Of a stretch of DNA of 47,855 bases, positions 25,501-33,894 are shown piece after piece. Position 1 is the stretch's first letter, and every line of letters begins with the position of its first letter. A program made the position numbers and the translations under genes. The DNA comes from Deinococcus malanensis (GTDB taxonomy: Bacteria; Deinococcota; Deinococci; Deinococcales; Deinococcaceae), in contig NZ_BMPP01000021.1 of assembly GCF_014647655.1 (NCBI RefSeq), positions 1 to 47,855 on the forward strand. The letters run 5' to 3'. A model generated the notes under the pieces. The model made no database searches. It had not been told where the DNA came from and worked only from the letters and a program-made list of their open reading frames with translations.

Positions 25501-26262
25501 TCAGCTTCCTCTCTGATAGGCGCCTTGACGGTCGAGTTGTCGCAACGCGAAAATGTCCTTGAGGAACTTGACACTGTCCTGCACCGAGTTGACCTTACTT
25601 CCTGGTGCGTCAAACCAGCGCACCGGAATCTCCGCCACCTGGTAACCGAATTTGTGGGCCAGGTAGAGCAGTTCCAGGTCAAATGAGAAGCCCTGCATTT
25701 TCTGCAACTGGAACAGCCGACTGGCACGGGGTCCGAACAATTTGAAGCCGCACTGGGTATCTCTGACGGCCACGCCACTCAGCGCCCGGGCCACGAAGCG
25801 CAGGCCCCATGAAACCAGTTTCCGCAGAGCACTCTTGTTCTCCTCACTGGCTCCTTCGCCAACGCGTGAACCCACAGCAAGGTCGTAGCCTTCATCCAAC
25901 TTCCCCATCAACCGGGGCAACTCCTCAATCGGTGTGCTGTTGTCGGCATCGGCAAACAGGACGCGCTGCCCCTTTGACGCCAGAACGCCGCGCTGCACGG
26001 CTCCGCCTTTCCCGGTGTTGGCATGACGGACGACCCGCAGGTTTTTCCAGCCTAACCCCTCAACCAGATCGGCAGTGCCATCTTTGCTGCCATCATCGGA
26101 GACGATAAGTTCCCAACGGTAACCCAGTCCGGAAACGATTACAGCCATGGCCCCCAGGGTCGGCAGAATCCGTTCCGCTTCGTTGTACGTAGGTATGACC
26201 ACCGACAGCTCCACCGTCTCTACGGGCGATTCCCGCCATGCTTGGAAATCCTGGTATGACAT
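25501..26262 (-). CDS. GT2 polyprenyl/dolichyl-phosphate glycosyltransferase
   Basis: A 253-residue GT-A enzyme of the dolichyl-phosphate beta-glucosyltransferase (ALG5/DPM1-like) group. It opens with LSVVIPTYNEAERI, has the SDDGSKDGT and NTGKGGAVQRGV blocks, the DxD-type motif in FADADNSTP, and the RDTQCGFKLF and FDLELLYLAH segments typical of this family, followed by VRWFDAPGSKVNS. It lacks C-terminal membrane helices. It should load a sugar onto polyprenyl phosphate, the donor form used by GT-C enzymes such as the candidate at 18677. ATG 26262 has GGAGG about eight bases upstream and is the first gene of the minus-strand run. Confidence 0.87.
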   Translation of the reverse strand: MSYQDFQAWRESPVETVELSVVIPTYNEAERILPTLGAMAVIVSGLGYRWELIVSDDGSKDGTADLVEGLGWKNLRVVRHANTGKGGAVQRGVLASKGQRVLFADADNSTPIEELPRLMGKLDEGYDLAVGSRVGEGASEENKSALRKLVSWGLRFVARALSGVAVRDTQCGFKLFGPRASRLFQLQKMQGFSFDLELLYLAHKFGYQVAEIPVRWFDAPGSKVNSVQDSVKFLKDIFALRQLDRQGAYQRGS

Positions 26263-26816
26263 TTAGCGCCTCCGGGTTCTCACAACTGACCGTACATCAC
26301 GGCACGCCATCAGCCCACTTGTGATTATTGACAAGATGAAATGTGCAGTCAGACATGACTGCCTCCTGAAGTCAGTCTGCAAACCGGGTGCAACGTGCGC
26401 CCTCCTTCGCCTTGCGGCCGGGCGTGTGTCCTGGGCCATACCTGATGCTAACCAACAGCTTTGAAGCCCCATTTGGGCAAGACTTCATGGTTCCTGTTCC
26501 CCACGTGGGCAAGCCCAGTGATCCCCCGGCAGGAAAAACTTCCAAAAAGCCACTGGTCGTACCGCCAGACAGGTCCCCGCACCGGATAAGGCCGGCTGTC
26601 AAACGCGGAGGTGTCATCTGGAACAGGTGATGCCTCCAACGACAGGTCTGACCAATCCCCGGTCATGCGCCCCTGTTCCCAGGACTGCCCGCATATCTGT
26701 CAGGGCAAGAGGGTTCCAAGGCATCCGCATTTCGCGGTCCTGTTCATAACGGCCGTACCCGAAGAATTGACGCTGGGCCAGGCCACAAAATGCTGATCCA
26801 AAAGACCATATCAATA
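26263..26816. other. Divergent intergenic region
   Basis: About 620 bp separate the GT2 gene from phosphomannomutase. No frame on either strand combines a start with ribosome site and a recognisable domain. The right end holds the putative phosphomannomutase promoter. The left end should hold the promoter of the ten-gene minus-strand run, but I could not identify its boxes with confidence. Confidence 0.4.
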
Positions 26817-26845
26817 TTCACTTTCCCGCCCTGCTGTACTACAGT
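26817..26845 (+). promoter_or_regulatory. Putative sigma-70-type promoter of phosphomannomutase
   Basis: TTCACT (26817-26822) and TACAGT (26840-26845) are separated by 17 bp, each matching four of six consensus bases. They lie about 40 bp before the phosphomannomutase start. This is a visual match only. Confidence 0.35.
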
Positions 26846-26882
26846 TCCCATACAGATTATTTCGCGTGGAAGGAGAGAACGC

Positions 26883-28304
26883 ATGCCAATCAAGTTCGGC
26901 ACAGACGGGTGGCGCGACATCATTGCAGACGGATTCACTTACGAGAACGTACGTAAGGTCGCCCGTGCTCATGCGCAGTACCTGCGGTCTCAGGGTGGCC
27001 AGGAGGTCATCATTGGGTACGACACCCGCTTCCAAAGCCAGAACTTTGCCCGTGTAGCCGCTCACGCGTTCGCCTCATGCGGCCTAAATGTGCAGCTCAG
27101 TGACACGTTTATTCCGACGCCGGCCCTGTCCTTTGCCGTCTGGAATCGTGGGGCAGCGGGCGGCGCCATGATTACCGCCTCACACAACCCTCCTGAATAC
27201 AATGGCTACAAGCTCAAAGGCCCTTACGGCGGCAGTGCCACCCCCGCTATTGTCCGTGCGGTAGAGGAAGTACTGGAGTCGGAAGCGGCAAGCGACACGC
27301 AGAGCGGACAGATCTCTCCCCTTGACGTCCGGCAGGCGTATTACACTCACCTCGATACCCTCCTTGACCTGGATACCCTGCGGTCGTATCCAGGCGTCCT
27401 GTATCACGATGCCATGGGAGGGGCCGGCGCAGGCTGGCTCGAAGGTTATGTCCGCCACGCTGGTCTGCCGGTTGAGGTCCGGTCCGTTCATGGTAATCCG
27501 AGTCCTTTGTTTTACGGGGTCAACCCGGAACCCATCCCGCAGAACCTCGCGGCACTGATGGACCTCCTGCAAGGCGAACAGGGCCTCACTTTCGGCGTGG
27601 CCACAGACGGCGATGCTGACCGGCTGGGTGCCGTCACCAGTGGCGGTCACTTCTTTAATAGTCACCAGATTTTTGCGGTGCTCCTCCAGCACCTGCATGC
27701 CCAAGGCGGGCGGGGACGCGTGGTGAAGACGGTCAGCACCAGCCAGGTGGTTGAACGGCTGGCGTCAATTCTTGGCCTTGAAGTGCTTGAGACTCCGATT
27801 GGCTTTAAGTACATCGCCGACGCCTTCTTGGAAGGTGAAGACGATCGGGACAAGCGGGTGCTGATCGGGGGGGAAGAGTCTGGCGGTTTGGGGGTGGCAG
27901 GCCACATCCCGGAACGCGATGGCCTCCTCATCAGCCTGCTACTGCTGGAGGCGGTGGCGAAGAGTGGCCAGGGTCCCAGAGAGCTTTTCGCTGAGATCGA
28001 GCGTCGGGTGGATTACCAGCATCACTACGACCGCGTAGATCTGCTCGTTGATCGACACTTCGACAAAGTGGGCGCGTTGGAGCGAGCCGGGCACTGGACG
28101 ACAGTTGCGGGCCACACAGTGAAGGGAGTGAATGCCCGCGACGGTGTGAAACTTCTGCTGGAAGGAGACGCCTGGCTGCTGTTGCGTGCCAGTGGCACGG
28201 AACCGGTGTTGCGGGTGTACGTTGAAGCGCCGACAGCCAAAGCGCAGCAGGCCATTCTGCAGGAAGCTGTAGAGCGAGTTCAAACATCAGGGCCAGAAGC
28301 GTAG
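26883..28304 (+). CDS. Phosphomannomutase/phosphoglucomutase
   Basis: A 473-residue alpha-D-phosphohexomutase. Signatures in order: FGTDGWRD near the start, catalytic phosphoserine Ser100 in [13 protein letters not shown], the Mg loop DGDADR (242-247), the sugar-binding GGEESGG (329-335) and the phosphate-binding RASGTEP near the C-terminus. It interconverts 6- and 1-phosphates of mannose or glucose; with manC nearby, a supply route to GDP-mannose is likely. ATG 26883 is chosen because AAGGAG lies eight bases upstream; the open frame extends 93 bp further without a ribosome site. It is divergent from the glycosyltransferase/partner-switch operon. Confidence 0.93.
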   Translation: MPIKFGTDGWRDIIADGFTYENVRKVARAHAQYLRSQGGQEVIIGYDTRFQSQNFARVAAHAFASCGLNVQLSDTFIPTPALSFAVWNRGAAGGAMITASHNPPEYNGYKLKGPYGGSATPAIVRAVEEVLESEAASDTQSGQISPLDVRQAYYTHLDTLLDLDTLRSYPGVLYHDAMGGAGAGWLEGYVRHAGLPVEVRSVHGNPSPLFYGVNPEPIPQNLAALMDLLQGEQGLTFGVATDGDADRLGAVTSGGHFFNSHQIFAVLLQHLHAQGGRGRVVKTVSTSQVVERLASILGLEVLETPIGFKYIADAFLEGEDDRDKRVLIGGEESGGLGVAGHIPERDGLLISLLLLEAVAKSGQGPRELFAEIERRVDYQHHYDRVDLLVDRHFDKVGALERAGHWTTVAGHTVKGVNARDGVKLLLEGDAWLLLRASGTEPVLRVYVEAPTAKAQQAILQEAVERVQTSGPEA

Positions 28305-28355
28305 CAATCTGACCCTGTCTCGCCCCTGAGGAACCCGACAACGTCCGGTCCGTGA

Positions 28356-28742
28356 AGGCCTGTCTCGTATGACGCGGAAGACCGGGTGATCCAGCTGGCA
28401 TCACAGCTTTTCGGAGACCTGGACGTCACGGTCGAAGTGAGGAACCAGGCACGGGTGCACCTGTGGTCTGAACGGCGGTTCGGTCTCCTGTGTCTTGAGC
28501 TGACGTCTACTCGTAGTGGGATCGACCGCTTCCTGATCCTGGCGACCTGTGTGGGCATCACGCCGGTCGGATCAGGTGGGTTCGAGGTGTATGCCCCGCA
28601 CGGGTTCTCGGATCTGACTGGGGGGCTCTTACGGCCCAATCCGGTGCACCGTGACCAGACGTTGTTTCTGGCCAAGGCGCGGAGCTATCAGGCGAGGTGG
28701 CCGTGGTTGCAGGTCGTTGATGTGGCGCCAGACCAGGAATAG
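28356..28742 (+). pseudogene. NTP_transf_6-type nucleotidyltransferase, 5'-truncated
   Basis: The frame encodes the C-terminal two-thirds of a protein of the nucleotidyltransferase-6 family (PF06042-like): VEVRNQARVHLW, then ERRFG, ATCVGITP, FEVYAPHGFSDL and LRPNP, ending with KARSYQARWPWL. Similarity begins at SYDAEDRVIQ, upstream of the only usable start (GTG 28386), directly after an in-frame TGA at 28353. The N-terminal catalytic region is absent. It was therefore truncated at the 5' end, probably together with its promoter. It opens an ~8-kb zone rich in gene remnants. Confidence 0.65.
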
Positions 28743-28769
28743 GCGCACGCCGGCGCAGCGGCGTGCGCC
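28742..28769 (+). terminator. Strong hairpin after the nucleotidyltransferase remnant
   Basis: GGCGCACGCCG and CGGCGTGCGCC form a perfect 11-bp stem around a 6-base loop, starting right at the stop codon. A short T-run (CTTTTC) follows only about ten bases later, so it is a good hairpin but an imperfect intrinsic terminator. Confidence 0.5.
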
Positions 28770-29011
28770 CTCGGGCAACTTTTCAGCTCATCACGAGACT
28801 TCTTTCATCCACCCGAGACTGAAAAACGCTTGTGATGAAAGCACCAGCTCGATGTGCCAGCGCACCAGACGCCAGGTCTCTGGGGGCCACACCCCTTCCT
28901 CCCCGTGGTTTCGCGCGTGGTCGAGCGTCTTCTGCTGTTTCAGTCCCGTCCAAAACGCGCTCCAGAACGATAGGATGACGCCACGCGCAGGCTCGCTCTC
29001 ATGCGCCATCA

Positions 29012-29172
29012 GGGCCCTTGACCCGCTTCTCCTGGACCGGGGAGGGAAACTGATTCTGTTCGACGGGCGTCCGGACCACCTGCTGATGACGTCGTCCGGT
29101 GAAGTGGCGCTCATCGATGTGCAGGAACTGCGGTCGGGTGATGGGCTGATGGATCTCGCGCAAGGGCGTGAG
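29012..29172 (+). pseudogene. Possible phosphotransferase (APH-like) fragment
   Basis: A short stretch in one frame reads FDGRPDHLLMTSSGEVALID, then a VQELRSGDGLMDLA segment. It resembles the catalytic-loop-to-metal-Asp region of aminoglycoside phosphotransferase-like kinases (HGDxxxxNLL ... IDxExxxxGDxxxDLA). The catalytic HGD has become FDG and both ends are missing, so it would be inactive. No start codon with ribosome site belongs to it. The match is short and the assignment tentative. Confidence 0.3.
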
Positions 29173-29318
29173 TGTGGCGGCTGTCAACGTCCAACCTGTG
29201 CCGGACGAAACGCTTTCGAAGACTCGTTGGATTGATTTATTAACTCCTTAATGTTCGACCATCATCCCGCCTGAACACCTTCAGAGTCCTGTGATGACGG
29301 CTTCTGTACGGTAAGCAC

Positions 29319-30386
29319 ATGAAGTCCGGAGTTGCACCAACATCAGAGCGTCCCGAGGCAAACGGGAGCCGAGTGCCGGACCGTTCGCCCAACCACGCCC
29401 GTCTGGTGGACCAGGCAGCAGTAGGCCTCCTGGAAATCACCTTCCAGGGCGACATCATCATGATCAACCCCAGTGGAGCCGCGCTGCTTGGCTATACCAC
29501 TGAACAACTGATCGGGCGCAATGTCCTGAGCATCACCCACCCGGAAGACATCCCACGGACCGTCGAAACGCTCGGAGGCGTGGTGCAGGGCCAGACCGAG
29601 GTCGGTGTGGTGGAGAAACGGTACCTTCGCGCGGACGGCAGCATTGTGTGGTCACGCTCCCGCGTGTCCCTGTTCCGCGACGAGCATGGCCACGCGCACT
29701 CGTGTGTCGCCGTGGTCGCGGACATTACCGAATTGAAGGAAACCCAGCTCAGGTTGCAGGAAGCCTACACCCACCTGCAAGCCACGCTTGAAGGTGGACT
29801 CCTCGGTTTGGGCCTGGCGCTTGAAGCACGGGACCTGGAAACGGCCGGACATACCCAGCGTGTGGTGGAACTGAGCATAGGGCTGGGCCAGGCCCTGGGT
29901 CTGCCGGAAAGCCAGCTGGCCGAGCTGAGGCACGGCGCGTACCTGCATGACATCGGTAAACTGACGATTCTCGACTCGGTGCTGATGAAACCCGGCAAGC
30001 TCGATGCCCAGGAGTGGGCACTGATGCAGACCCACGCGGTGGCGGGGCATGAAATCGCCTCGCGTATTCCCACGCTGTCCCCAGGGGCCTTGCAGGTGAT
30101 CCGGCATCATCACGAACGCTGGGACGGGAGCGGGTACCCCGACCGGCTGGCCGGCGCAGAGATTCCACTGCTGGCGCGGATTTTTGCGGTGTGTGACGTA
30201 TATGACGCCCTGACGGGGGAACGGTCGTACAAGCGCGCCTGGACGCATCAGGACGCGATGGCGGAATTGCTCGCGCAGCGCGGAAGACAGTTTGACCCCC
30301 TGGTGGTTGTCGCGTTCACCCGGATAGCGACCGGTACGAAGGCCACCAAGGATAGGACTGACAGACCACTCGCTGCCGGGTTCTGA
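29319..30386 (+). CDS. PAS-HD-GYP cyclic di-GMP phosphodiesterase
   Basis: A 355-residue protein predicted to degrade cyclic di-GMP. A PAS domain with PAC-like end (~28-142) is followed by an HD-GYP domain (~155-340) with the metal-binding HDIGK (210-214), HHHERWDGSGYPDRL (263-277) and DVYDALTGERSYK. The GYP triad is intact at 272-274. It is cytoplasmic, without membrane segments. It counters the diguanylate cyclase at 3594 and could lower the ligand of the predicted riboswitch at 5445. The last ~25 residues, rich in Lys and Thr, lie beyond the domain. It stands alone between degraded genes. Confidence 0.9.
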   Translation: MKSGVAPTSERPEANGSRVPDRSPNHARLVDQAAVGLLEITFQGDIIMINPSGAALLGYTTEQLIGRNVLSITHPEDIPRTVETLGGVVQGQTEVGVVEKRYLRADGSIVWSRSRVSLFRDEHGHAHSCVAVVADITELKETQLRLQEAYTHLQATLEGGLLGLGLALEARDLETAGHTQRVVELSIGLGQALGLPESQLAELRHGAYLHDIGKLTILDSVLMKPGKLDAQEWALMQTHAVAGHEIASRIPTLSPGALQVIRHHHERWDGSGYPDRLAGAEIPLLARIFAVCDVYDALTGERSYKRAWTHQDAMAELLAQRGRQFDPLVVVAFTRIATGTKATKDRTDRPLAAGF

Positions 30387-30732
30387 GTTGCGCTCAGTCA
30401 GGAGCGCTTCCCGCACCCTGGTTCGCACACAAGTAGTGCCCCCTTTGAGGTCGTCCCTGGCCCCGGTCTGGGAATCACGGGCTTGCATGATGCTGACGTA
30501 GTACTTCAGGTTTTCATCAATGACATCCCGCTTGAGTAGGCCCACGAGCTCTGTATCGGTCATGCCTCATCATGCGCGATGGTATTTCTGGGTGTACGGG
30601 TGGGCCGTGAGCACCGAGTGGGCCATTCTTCCTCAGGCGGCTCTGCCCGCTAGAACTGGATGTGGTCGGCGAACCACTCCAGCAGGTGTAACTGAACTTC
30701 ACTTCACGGCGCTGATAGGCTGAAAGTGGCTC
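30387..30732. other. Intergenic region, no supported gene
   Basis: No convincing gene was seen in this ~345-bp stretch. A small GCGCTC/GAGCGC hairpin just after the HD-GYP stop may act as a weak terminator. A minus-strand frame from 30563 starts plausibly but soon runs antisense to the HD-GYP gene. Confidence 0.4.
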
Positions 30733-31458
30733 ATGGCTGACACGCGCCGAAAGTTCTTGAAGCTCCTGGCTGGTGGACTTTCCGCGGCCGCGGTCAGCGG
30801 TTACCTGGCAAGCCGGAAAGGAAGGGCGGGCATGTTCACCATCTACACTTTTGGCGACTCCATCCTCGATTGCGGACGCTACAACCCGTATGGGATTCAT
30901 CCCGCCCAACTCATCGTCCGCAACGACGACCTTCGTTTCCCGAAATTCAAAGGCCGAGACCTGAGCAGCCGCGGACCCGCAACGTACATCCACTGTGCCG
31001 TCGACGGTGCCACTGTCGACGACCTTCCCCGGCAAATTCGTGGGCTTACTGTCTCGGAACCCGCTGCGGCGCTCCTCACCATCGGCGGAAATGACCTCAT
31101 CCAGGGTCTCTCGGGAGATACTGGGGCAGGCGTCGCTGCCTTTGAGAGGCAACTCGATGAGTTTCTCCAGAACCTCCCGGTGAGGCCCGTGCTCCTCGGC
31201 ACTGTGTACGACCCGACGTTCGGTGATGACCGCCGGAACTTCCTCGCCACCCCACCCGAGATTGCTCGTCAGAACCACCAGCGCGTCAACGCCGTGATTA
31301 CGAGACTTGGACAGCAATACGGCGCTGTAGTGGACTTGCATGCCCATTTCCTGCGGGGGGACCCTTCGTGGTTCACCAGCGTGATTGAACCGAGCCTGAC
31401 TGGTGCCTCTGAGGTTCGGCGTGCTTTCTTGGAAACCATTCTTGCCATGCCGCCGTGA
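30733..31458 (+). CDS. Exported SGNH/GDSL-type hydrolase
   Basis: A 241-residue protein with a Tat-like leader (TRRKFLKLLAGGLSAAAVSG) and an SGNH-hydrolase fold. Block I is YTFGDSILD with nucleophile Ser43. The oxyanion Asn lies in IGGND (117-121). Block V, normally DxxH near the C-terminus, is not evident: the equivalent region reads FTSVIEPSLTGASEVRRAFL, so the catalytic His is uncertain. Likely activities are ester or acetyl removal from lipids or sugars. It is a single-gene unit between remnants. The start at ATG 30733 puts the twin Arg at residues 5-6, as expected for a Tat signal. Confidence 0.8.
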   Translation: MADTRRKFLKLLAGGLSAAAVSGYLASRKGRAGMFTIYTFGDSILDCGRYNPYGIHPAQLIVRNDDLRFPKFKGRDLSSRGPATYIHCAVDGATVDDLPRQIRGLTVSEPAAALLTIGGNDLIQGLSGDTGAGVAAFERQLDEFLQNLPVRPVLLGTVYDPTFGDDRRNFLATPPEIARQNHQRVNAVITRLGQQYGAVVDLHAHFLRGDPSWFTSVIEPSLTGASEVRRAFLETILAMPP

Positions 31459-31500
31459 AGCAACCCCTACGCCTACGATACGCGTTGCCTGGCTGATGAG

Positions 31501-31990
31501 TTAATCGGCGGCTTCTACTCCCGGCTCAGACCATCGCAAGGGGAGTTCGCTCAGTCGCTGTACCTTCACCGTCACGGCCCGCCCCAACCGTGTCACCTGC
31601 CCCTGCACGATCAACGCTCTGGCATCCCGCAGCAGCACCCGGTGCGCCTCCCACAAGTCTGGGCTGATGATCGCCTGCACACGAGCGGTGCGGTCCTCCA
31701 TCACGTAAAACGCGAAGCCCTTGGCCGTCGGCAGCCGCTGTTTTGCCACGATGACCCCCGCGGCCCACACCATCTCCCCGTGCTTCAGGCCCCCAACGCC
31801 TGGCACCCCAGATCCCGCAATCTTGCCTGGTGCGCGTCCAGGGGGTGCAGACCGGTTTCACTCACGCCCTTGGTCTGCAAGTCGAATGACAGGATCTCCG
31901 GTTCAGACAGTTCCGGCAGGTCCGGCGACGGGGTGTCGAGTCCAAGCAACGCCCGCGTTCCAGCCTTACGCGCGTTTGGGGCCCGGGAAA
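31501..31990 (-). pseudogene. DnaE2/ImuC error-prone polymerase, C-terminal frameshifted remnant
   Basis: The downstream part encodes the C-terminal OB-fold domain of a DnaE2-type polymerase III alpha subunit (AAGVIVAKQRLPTAKGFAF, EDRTARVQAIISPD, VQGQVTRLG). In another frame just upstream (~31990-31805), PELSEPEILSFDLQTKGVS and HPLDAHQARLRDLG match the stretch that precedes this domain in DnaE2. The frames can be joined by restoring one G in the GGGG run near 31808, giving RDLGVPGVGGLKHG. The polymerase core is absent: the frame stops at a TGA near 32007 just before the GNAT gene. DnaE2 works with ImuA/ImuB- or ImuY-type partners in damage-induced mutagenesis; none is nearby. Confidence 0.7.
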
Positions 31991-32021
31991 TGATGACCGG
32001 GATTCACCAAGGAGGAGTGAA

Positions 32022-32396
32022 ATGAACGCGTTGGTTCGTGATTTTCAGCCGGGCGACCTGGATAGTATCGCCGCAGTGCACCGGGACGGTGCAACCGAAC
32101 CAGTCGTAGATCGCGCCATGACGCAAATTCATGACGCTGCCGGTATGGACTATCTGCGGCGCATCATTCTCGAGGATGGCGGTGAGGTGCTGGGATACGG
32201 CTATCTGGTACGCTCGGCGTGGCACCCGCCCGGTTGGTTTCAGTGTGAAGTGTTCGTCTCGTCCGGTGTCCGGCAGCGGGGCCACGGGGCGGCGATAGCA
32301 AGTCGACTGATCGATCAGGCAAGGGAAGTCGGTGGCACTTCGGTCACGACGTGGTCAAATGGTCGGTTTCCACAGTTCGAACGTTTCGCCACATGA
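32022..32396 (+). CDS. GNAT-family N-acetyltransferase, probably C-terminally truncated
   Basis: The 124-residue frame starts at ATG 32022 with an excellent AAGGAGG ribosome site. It shows a GNAT opening (RDFQPGDLDSIAAVHRDG), a central VFVSSGVRQRGHGAAIASRL segment equivalent to motif A (the acetyl-CoA pyrophosphate loop), and then stops soon after VTTWSN. Typical members continue for 40 or more residues with motif B, so it seems cut short. Its last 42 bases overlap the 3' end of the convergent aldo/keto reductase gene, which probably replaced its natural end. The acetyl acceptor is unknown and activity is doubtful. Confidence 0.6.
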   Translation: MNALVRDFQPGDLDSIAAVHRDGATEPVVDRAMTQIHDAAGMDYLRRIILEDGGEVLGYGYLVRSAWHPPGWFQCEVFVSSGVRQRGHGAAIASRLIDQAREVGGTSVTTWSNGRFPQFERFAT

Positions 32397-33413
32397 CGCG
32401 GGCACGGGCGCATCCGCATGCAGGAGCCCCTCTGCCTTCAGCTCAGCCCAGAACGCCGGAGGAATCTCGACGTCCATGAGTTGCAGGTTCTCCGAGATAT
32501 GAGCAGGTTCCCGGCCCGCCACCAGCACCGACGCCACCGCCGGATGCGCCAGCGGGAACTGCAGGGCAGCCGCCTTGAGCGGAATACCGTGCCGCGTGCA
32601 CACCGCCGCGATCGCCTGGGCCCGGCTCAGCACCTCCGATGACGCCGGCGAGTAGTTGTACCTGGCCCCGGCCCGGGGTTCGGCGAGCACGCCGCTGTTG
32701 TACACCCCGCCGATCACGATGCTCACGCCCCGCGCTTCACAGAGGGGCAGGAATTCTTCCAAAGAGGTCTGTTCCAGCAACGTATAGCGCCCTGCCAGCA
32801 GGAACACATCGAAGTCCCCTTCTCGGATGAACTCCGCCGGCATCTCCCACTGATTCATCCCAGCTCCAATGGCCCCAACGACGCCTTGAGCGCGGAGTTC
32901 ATCCAGAGCGCGGTAGCCGCCCCGCATCATGATGTCACTCACCGTGACTCCAACGACGTCCGGATCGTGAATCAACAGCATGTCCAGACGGTCGACCCGG
33001 AGACGCCGCAGGCTGTCCTCGAAGGACCGCATCACGCCGTCATACGAGTAGTCGTACTCCACATTCAGCCCAGAGGACGTGTGAAACCCGGGGGTGCCGT
33101 CAGCCGTGAGTTGCGTGGGATGCGGCGGGATATCGGCCCGCAGGACCCGTCCCACCTTGCTCGACAGAATCAGGCCGGGCCGGCCGGCCAGTGCCTGACC
33201 GAGGTGTTCCTCAGCAGACCCGAAGCCGTACCACGGTGCAGTATCGAAGTACCGGAGGCCCACGTCCCAGGCGGTGGTCAGGACCGTGTGTGCTTGTTCG
33301 TCCGGCACGGGTGTATAAAGACCGCCTACAGGGGCCGTACCGAATCCGAGCCGGGGCAGCGACAGCCCGGCGCGGCGCAACCGGGGGTGAGAAGCAGGGG
33401 AAGTCATGCACAT
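32355..33413 (-). CDS. Aldo/keto reductase, aldose/L-fucose dehydrogenase-like
   Basis: A 352-residue NAD(P)-dependent TIM-barrel oxidoreductase of the D-threo-aldose 1-dehydrogenase/L-fucose dehydrogenase group. The tetrad is visible: Asp and Tyr in YFDTAPWYG, Lys in LSSKVGR and His in LLIHDPD. The cofactor-binding late region is present (ASVLVAGREPAHISEN). Two in-frame ATGs three codons apart give a start at 33413 or 33407; neither has a clear ribosome site. It may feed sugar catabolism. It is flanked by truncated genes on both sides (GNAT at its 3' end, HARE-HTH at its 5' end), suggesting that it arrived as a unit. Confidence 0.88.
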   Translation of the reverse strand: MCMTSPASHPRLRRAGLSLPRLGFGTAPVGGLYTPVPDEQAHTVLTTAWDVGLRYFDTAPWYGFGSAEEHLGQALAGRPGLILSSKVGRVLRADIPPHPTQLTADGTPGFHTSSGLNVEYDYSYDGVMRSFEDSLRRLRVDRLDMLLIHDPDVVGVTVSDIMMRGGYRALDELRAQGVVGAIGAGMNQWEMPAEFIREGDFDVFLLAGRYTLLEQTSLEEFLPLCEARGVSIVIGGVYNSGVLAEPRAGARYNYSPASSEVLSRAQAIAAVCTRHGIPLKAAALQFPLAHPAVASVLVAGREPAHISENLQLMDVEIPPAFWAELKAEGLLHADAPVPASCGETFELWKPTI

Positions 33414-33462
33414 GGTTGTACACCTTCCAGAAGCAACGGGGCCTATTCTTCAGTTCACCCTT

Positions 33463-33660
33463 CGACCTATCCGGCGTGTTGCGCCGCTCGTGCCGGCTGA
33501 TGTCCTGCAGGACCTGCGCGTACAGCGTCGCTTCCGGGGTCTGTCCTCTGGACTGCACCCAGCCTTCCCGCACGGCCACCTCCGTGACCGCGCGGTAATG
33601 CATTGGTTGCGGGTTTGCGAACTTTTCGAGGACCCTCACGGCTGCGTTCAGGAATGACAG
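33463..33660 (-). pseudogene. HARE-HTH (HB1/ASXL) domain remnant
   Basis: About 66 codons encode a near-complete HARE-HTH domain: FLNAAVRVLEKF, PQPMHYRAVTEVAVREGW and GQTPEATLYAQVLQDISRH. This domain is normally the N-terminal part of larger DNA-modification or restriction-linked proteins. Similarity extends upstream of the first usable start (GTG 33639) to a CTG at 33658-33660 where a start codon would be expected; an in-frame TAG lies upstream. Downstream the frame loses similarity at ~33463, just before the aldo/keto reductase gene. It therefore appears to have lost both its start and its C-terminal partner domain. Confidence 0.55.
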
Positions 33661-33894
33661 GCCTGGCGTCTGCGCACGCTACGAGCCACGTGAATCTGCC
33701 TTGAAGAAGAATCAGTGGTACTCGTAAGGGAACTGAGCGCGAACGTGTTCGGTGCCGTCTGGACCTACCGGCTGGCAAGCCCATGAATCTGTCGTCCATC
33801 GTGACGCTGACTCCGCTGCACTGAGACCGGACCCGTCACGGGCCACCACCTTCCCTGAACTGTCCGGCCCACGTCAGCCCGGACGGAGGACGAG

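Noticed and set aside
28791..29009. Minus-strand frame of ~73 residues between the nucleotidyltransferase and phosphotransferase remnants
   Set aside because: Tryptophan-rich and protein-like, but no family match and no ribosome site; it may be another fragment.
29652..30563. 303-residue minus-strand frame starting at 30563
   Set aside because: The first ~60 residues look protein-like, but the remainder is antisense to the HD-GYP gene; at most an N-terminal fragment.
30660..30720. Short minus-strand segment resembling a protein C-terminus (HLLEWFADHIQF)
   Set aside because: Only about 17 codons between stops; too short to assign.
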